A DNA stretch of 64,000 nucleotides from assembly GCA_963576725.1 (NCBI GenBank), contig OY755241.1, positions 23,844,449-23,908,448 on the forward strand, read 5' to 3'. The notes below the pieces were generated by a model that was not told the DNA's origin, made no database searches, and saw nothing but the letters and a program-made list of their open reading frames with translations. Source of the DNA: Azorinus chamasolen. Taxonomy: Eukaryota > Mollusca > Bivalvia > Cardiida > Solecurtidae. This document shows, one piece after another, positions 60,891-64,000 of this stretch. Each line of letters begins with the position of its first letter. Positions within the stretch are counted from its first letter, which is position 1. The position numbers were made by a program, and so were the translations under genes.

Positions 60891-62616
60891 ACAAGAGGGC
60901 CATGAGGCCCTGAAGCGCTCACCTGAGATAACCCCAGGGGCGGGGCCTTTTTTGACCACAAGAAATCATGTGGACAACCTTGGTAGAGAACCACAAGGCA
61001 AAGCAGTATGCAATTAATTAAAGGTCTAAGCCTAATGATTTCAGAGAAAAATAATATTTCATATTTTCCCATGAAAAACTGATAAGCCCTGAGGCAGGGC
61101 CAAGTTTCGCCCAGTGGTCAGAGTCGTAAGTTAAACATTCTTGGCAGAGGACCACAAGCCACAGCTACTTATTTATAGAGGACCAGTAGATCATGTTAGT
61201 CATACCAAATATCAATGGTCTAGGCCTTACAGTTTCAGTAGATTTTCCAATGAAAAACTGATAAGCCCTTGGGCGGGGCCATTTTTGGCCTGGGGGTCAT
61301 AATTTGAACAATATTTGTCGAGGATCATAAGTTCATGCTACATACCAAATATCAAAGGTCTAGGCCATACAGTTTCAGAGAAGAAGATTTTTAAAGATTT
61401 TCCTATGAAAAACTGATAAGCCCTGGGGCGGGGCAATTTTTGGCCCGGGGGTCATAATTTGAACACTATTTGTAGAGGACCATAAGATCATGCTACATAT
61501 TAAATATCAAGGGTCTAGGCCTTACAGCTTTAGAGGAGAAGATTTTTAAAAAATTTCCAATGAAAAACTGATAAGCCCTTGGGCGGGGCCATTTTTGGCC
61601 CGGGGGTCATAATTTGAACAGTATTTTTACAGGACCATAAGATCATGCTACATACCGAATATCAAAGGTCTAGGCCTTACAGTTTCAGAAAAGAAGATTT
61701 TTAAAGATTTTCCTATGAAAAACTGATAAGCCCTTGGGCTGGGCCATTTTTGGCCCGGGGGTCATAATTTGAACATTATTTGTAGAGGACCATAAGATCA
61801 TGCTTCATACCAAATATCAAAGATCTAGGCCTAACAGTTTCAGAGCAGAAGATTTTTAAAGATATTCCTATGAAAAACTGATAAGCCCATGGGCGGGGCC
61901 ATTTTTGGCCCGTGGGTCATAATTTGAACACTATTTGTAGAGGACCATAAGATCATGCTACATACCTAATATCAAAGGTTTAAGCCTTACAGTTTCAGAG
62001 AAGAAGATTTTTAAAGATTTTCCTATGAAAAACTGATAAGCCCTTGGGCGGGGCCATTTTTGGCCCAGGGGCCATAATTTGAACAATCTTTGTAGAGGAC
62101 CATAAGATCATGCTACATACCAAATATCAAAGGTCTAGGCTTTAAAGTTTCAGAGAAGAAGATTTTTAAAAAATTTCCAATGAAAATTCCATATTACCAT
62201 ATATGGAAAAAATGACCACGCCCTCTGGCGGCCATGTTTTTTGCCCGATCAAAATTCTTTTAACAACTTTTGAAGTCTATCAACTGAGAAACATTTTGGT
62301 GAAAACTATATTCAAATCCAACAAGTCATTCTGGAGAAGAAGATTTTTCTAGATATTGCGTCTGGTTGCCATGGCAACAAGACCGATGGCCCCGCCCACT
62401 ATCTTTTAATAACTTTTGAAGCCCCCACCCACAGTGTGTATCTGACCAAGTTTGGTTACAATTGGGCAGTCGGTTTCAGAGAAGAAGTCGTTTGAAATTG
62501 TTGACGGACAGACAGACAGACAGACAGACGGACAGACGGACAGACGGACGACGGACGCCGGACACAGGGGTATCACAAAAGCTCACCTTGAGCACTTTGT
62601 GCTCTGGTGAGCTAAA
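60891..62616 (+). mobile_element. Pearl-like element H, same family as C
   Basis: Left end AGAGGGCCATGAGGCCCTGA. About nine units of some 150 bp (GACCATAAGATCATGCTACA), the right-specific region with CCATATATGGAAAAAATGACC, (GACAGACGGACA)n at 62505-62560, and the terminal hairpin GCTCACC...GGTGAGC at 62581-62612. Very similar to element C at both ends, so amplification is fairly recent. Confidence 0.75.
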
Positions 62617-62690
62617 AATGAGTAATGCAGGAAACACCACATACAGAACAAACAGTCGCCCGTACAGCAAAACAAGGAAACAGTCAACAC
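62617..62690 (-). mobile_element. Naiad family 2, last 75 bp of the 3' end
   Basis: AAAAATGAGTAATGCAGGAAACACC...ACAGTCGCCCG(T)ACAGCAA is the complement of the family 2 terminus. It starts exactly where the terminal hairpin of element H ends. Confidence 0.65.
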
Positions 62691-62997
62691 GATATTGTGT
62701 CAGTTTCCCTGAATAAGTTGTCCATTAAATCTTAATGTTTGATCTTATACAAAATAACTAAATGCAACAGAATAGAAGACAAATCGTCTAGGACGTTCAC
62801 TAACAGCTTACACACATATGTTACTGCTGTATTGTAACCGAATTAAATTGTACTGTTGATTAATTGAATATCTGCCACAAACATTCCTTAAACGCAGTGC
62901 ATCGTACAGCCTCTCTATCAACAAAAGCTAATTGTATGAAAAACAGATTGCAGCTTAAAGTAAGGTTTAGAGTGAACGCTTTTGAACCGATATTAAA
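62691..62997. other. No recognisable feature
   Basis: Short spacer; nothing supported. Confidence 0.5.
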
Positions 62998-64000
62998 ACT
63001 AGAGGTTTTTGTCAAAAAAACGGATGTCTCCCCTCTAATAAAAACAATATGTAAAGGGAAATCACTAAAAATGTTATGGTCTTGATGAATGATACTTCCC
63101 CTCATTATGCGTTTTCCACACTACATTTTTCAAGACGAAAATGATAACAGCTAATAACTCCAAAAATACTGATACCAGATTTATGGCGCTTGTGCATGAC
63201 ACTTACTTTCATCATGCTCTTTCCAAAAATAAAATGTCATTCCAATAGCATCAGTCGAACAGGAGTTATTGATCGGCCAAAACATGTAACAAAGGGCAAT
63301 AACTCCAAAATTATTGAAGCCAGAATTATGGCCCTTGTTCATGACACTTTCTCTCATCATGCTCTTTCCAAGTATGAAGTTTCAATACGATGGCAAGAGC
63401 CATGTAGGAGTTATCGTCCGGACAAGAAAGAATTAAACAAATGTACAAGGGGCAATAACTCTAAAATTTATTGAAGCTGGAGTTAAGGATCTTATGCATG
63501 ACACTTTCTCTTATCATGATCGTTACATGTATGAAGTTTCACTCCAATGGCATGTGTCACATAGGAGTAATCATCCGGACAAAAAATTGTGATTTTTTTT
63601 ACAAAGGGCAATAACTCCAATATTAGTGAAGCCAGAGTTATGGACCTTGTGCATGACACTTCCTCTCGTTATGATCTTTCCATATATGAAGTTTCAATTC
63701 AATGGCATGAGCCATATAGAAGTTATCGTCCGGACAAAAAAGCGTGATTTTTTTTTACAAAGGGCAATAACTCCTATATTAGTGAAGCTAGAGTTATGTA
63801 CCTTCTGCATGACACTTCCTCTCGTTATGCTCTTTCCATATATGAAGTTTCAATCAACTGGCATCAGGCATATTGAAGTTATTGTCCGGACAAAAAAATA
63901 TATTTTTTACAAAGGGCAATAACTCCAATATTAGTGAAGCCAGAGTTATGGACCTTGTGCATGACACTTTCTCTCGTCATGATCTTTCCATATATGAAGT
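62998..64000 (+). mobile_element. Pearl/Helitron-like element I, same family as A, runs off the end
   Basis: AACTAGAGGTTTTTGTC and ATGTCTCCCC left end as in element A, with nearly identical first 450 bp, then 154-bp units (AAGGGCAATAACTCC, TTCCATATATGAAGTTTCAA, ATCGTCCGGACAAAAAA). No right end in the window. Confidence 0.75.

Overview
This is eukaryotic DNA, most probably from a bivalve mollusc (a clam). There are no bacterial operons, rRNA or recognisable tRNA genes. The window is AT-rich and packed with nested mobile elements, many of them known from bivalves: arrays of roughly 120-200 bp repeats ending in a hairpin next to an ACGG/ACAG microsatellite (the 'pearl' type of non-autonomous Helitron-like element), Naiad-type Penelope-like retroelements, an L2/CR1-type LINE, a Ty3/Gypsy element and a Polinton remnant. 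The species cannot be fixed from this sequence.

Layout. 1-2 kb: noncoding with MITE fragments. 2.06-2.73 kb and 45.51-45.71 kb (minus strand): candidate exons of one host gene with matching splice phases, implying a 42.8 kb intron that holds most of the elements below. 3.2-9.6 kb: twin-hairpin elements, two pearl elements, and a LINE inserted in the second one with a 7-bp target duplication. 10.0-10.3 kb: a GIY-YIG remnant. 11.1-19.2 kb: three more pearl elements, MITEs, an inverted array and a CRE-rich duplication. 19.6-22.9 kb: MITEs, CT tract, solo LTR. 23.6-35.4 kb: a cluster of Naiad elements (families 1 and 2) in tail-to-tail and head-to-head order, with a second LINE inserted in one of them. 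36.1-41.5 kb: a decayed Ty3/Gypsy element (minus strand). 41.96-44.85 kb: a 2.9 kb DNA element with CAC...GTG ends and a 5-bp target duplication. 45.9-51.7 kb: a Polinton/adintovirus-like remnant (protein-primed DNA polymerase B, packaging ATPase, major capsid protein, a conserved membrane protein), broken and itself hit by Naiad 3' ends. 51.9-54.5 kb: two pearl elements. 55.4-60.3 kb: more Penelope-like fragments. 60.9-64 kb: two more pearl elements, the last running off the window.

The most interesting system is the Naiad family. The GIY-YIG endonuclease lies before the reverse transcriptase. The frame is open for more than 1.3 kb except for UGA codons at four sites, all at positions where related proteins have cysteine (zinc-finger Cys, the linker C-x-C, and a Cys at the start of the RT). 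No UAA or UAG occurs in these stretches. Just at the UAG stop codon the 3' UTR can fold into a canonical SECIS (AUGA/GA quartet, 12-position helix, AAA loop), and two families show compensatory changes in it. These are therefore selenocysteine-encoding retroelements. About 200 nt further on is a second, separate multi-hairpin RNA domain, conserved by covariation among three Naiad families, for which I know no name.

Almost everything else is dead: both LINE copies have lost the RT active-site motif in different ways, the Gypsy and Polinton genes carry frameshifts and stops, and the Naiad copies have small indels. Coordinates of element edges are by eye and may be off by several bases.
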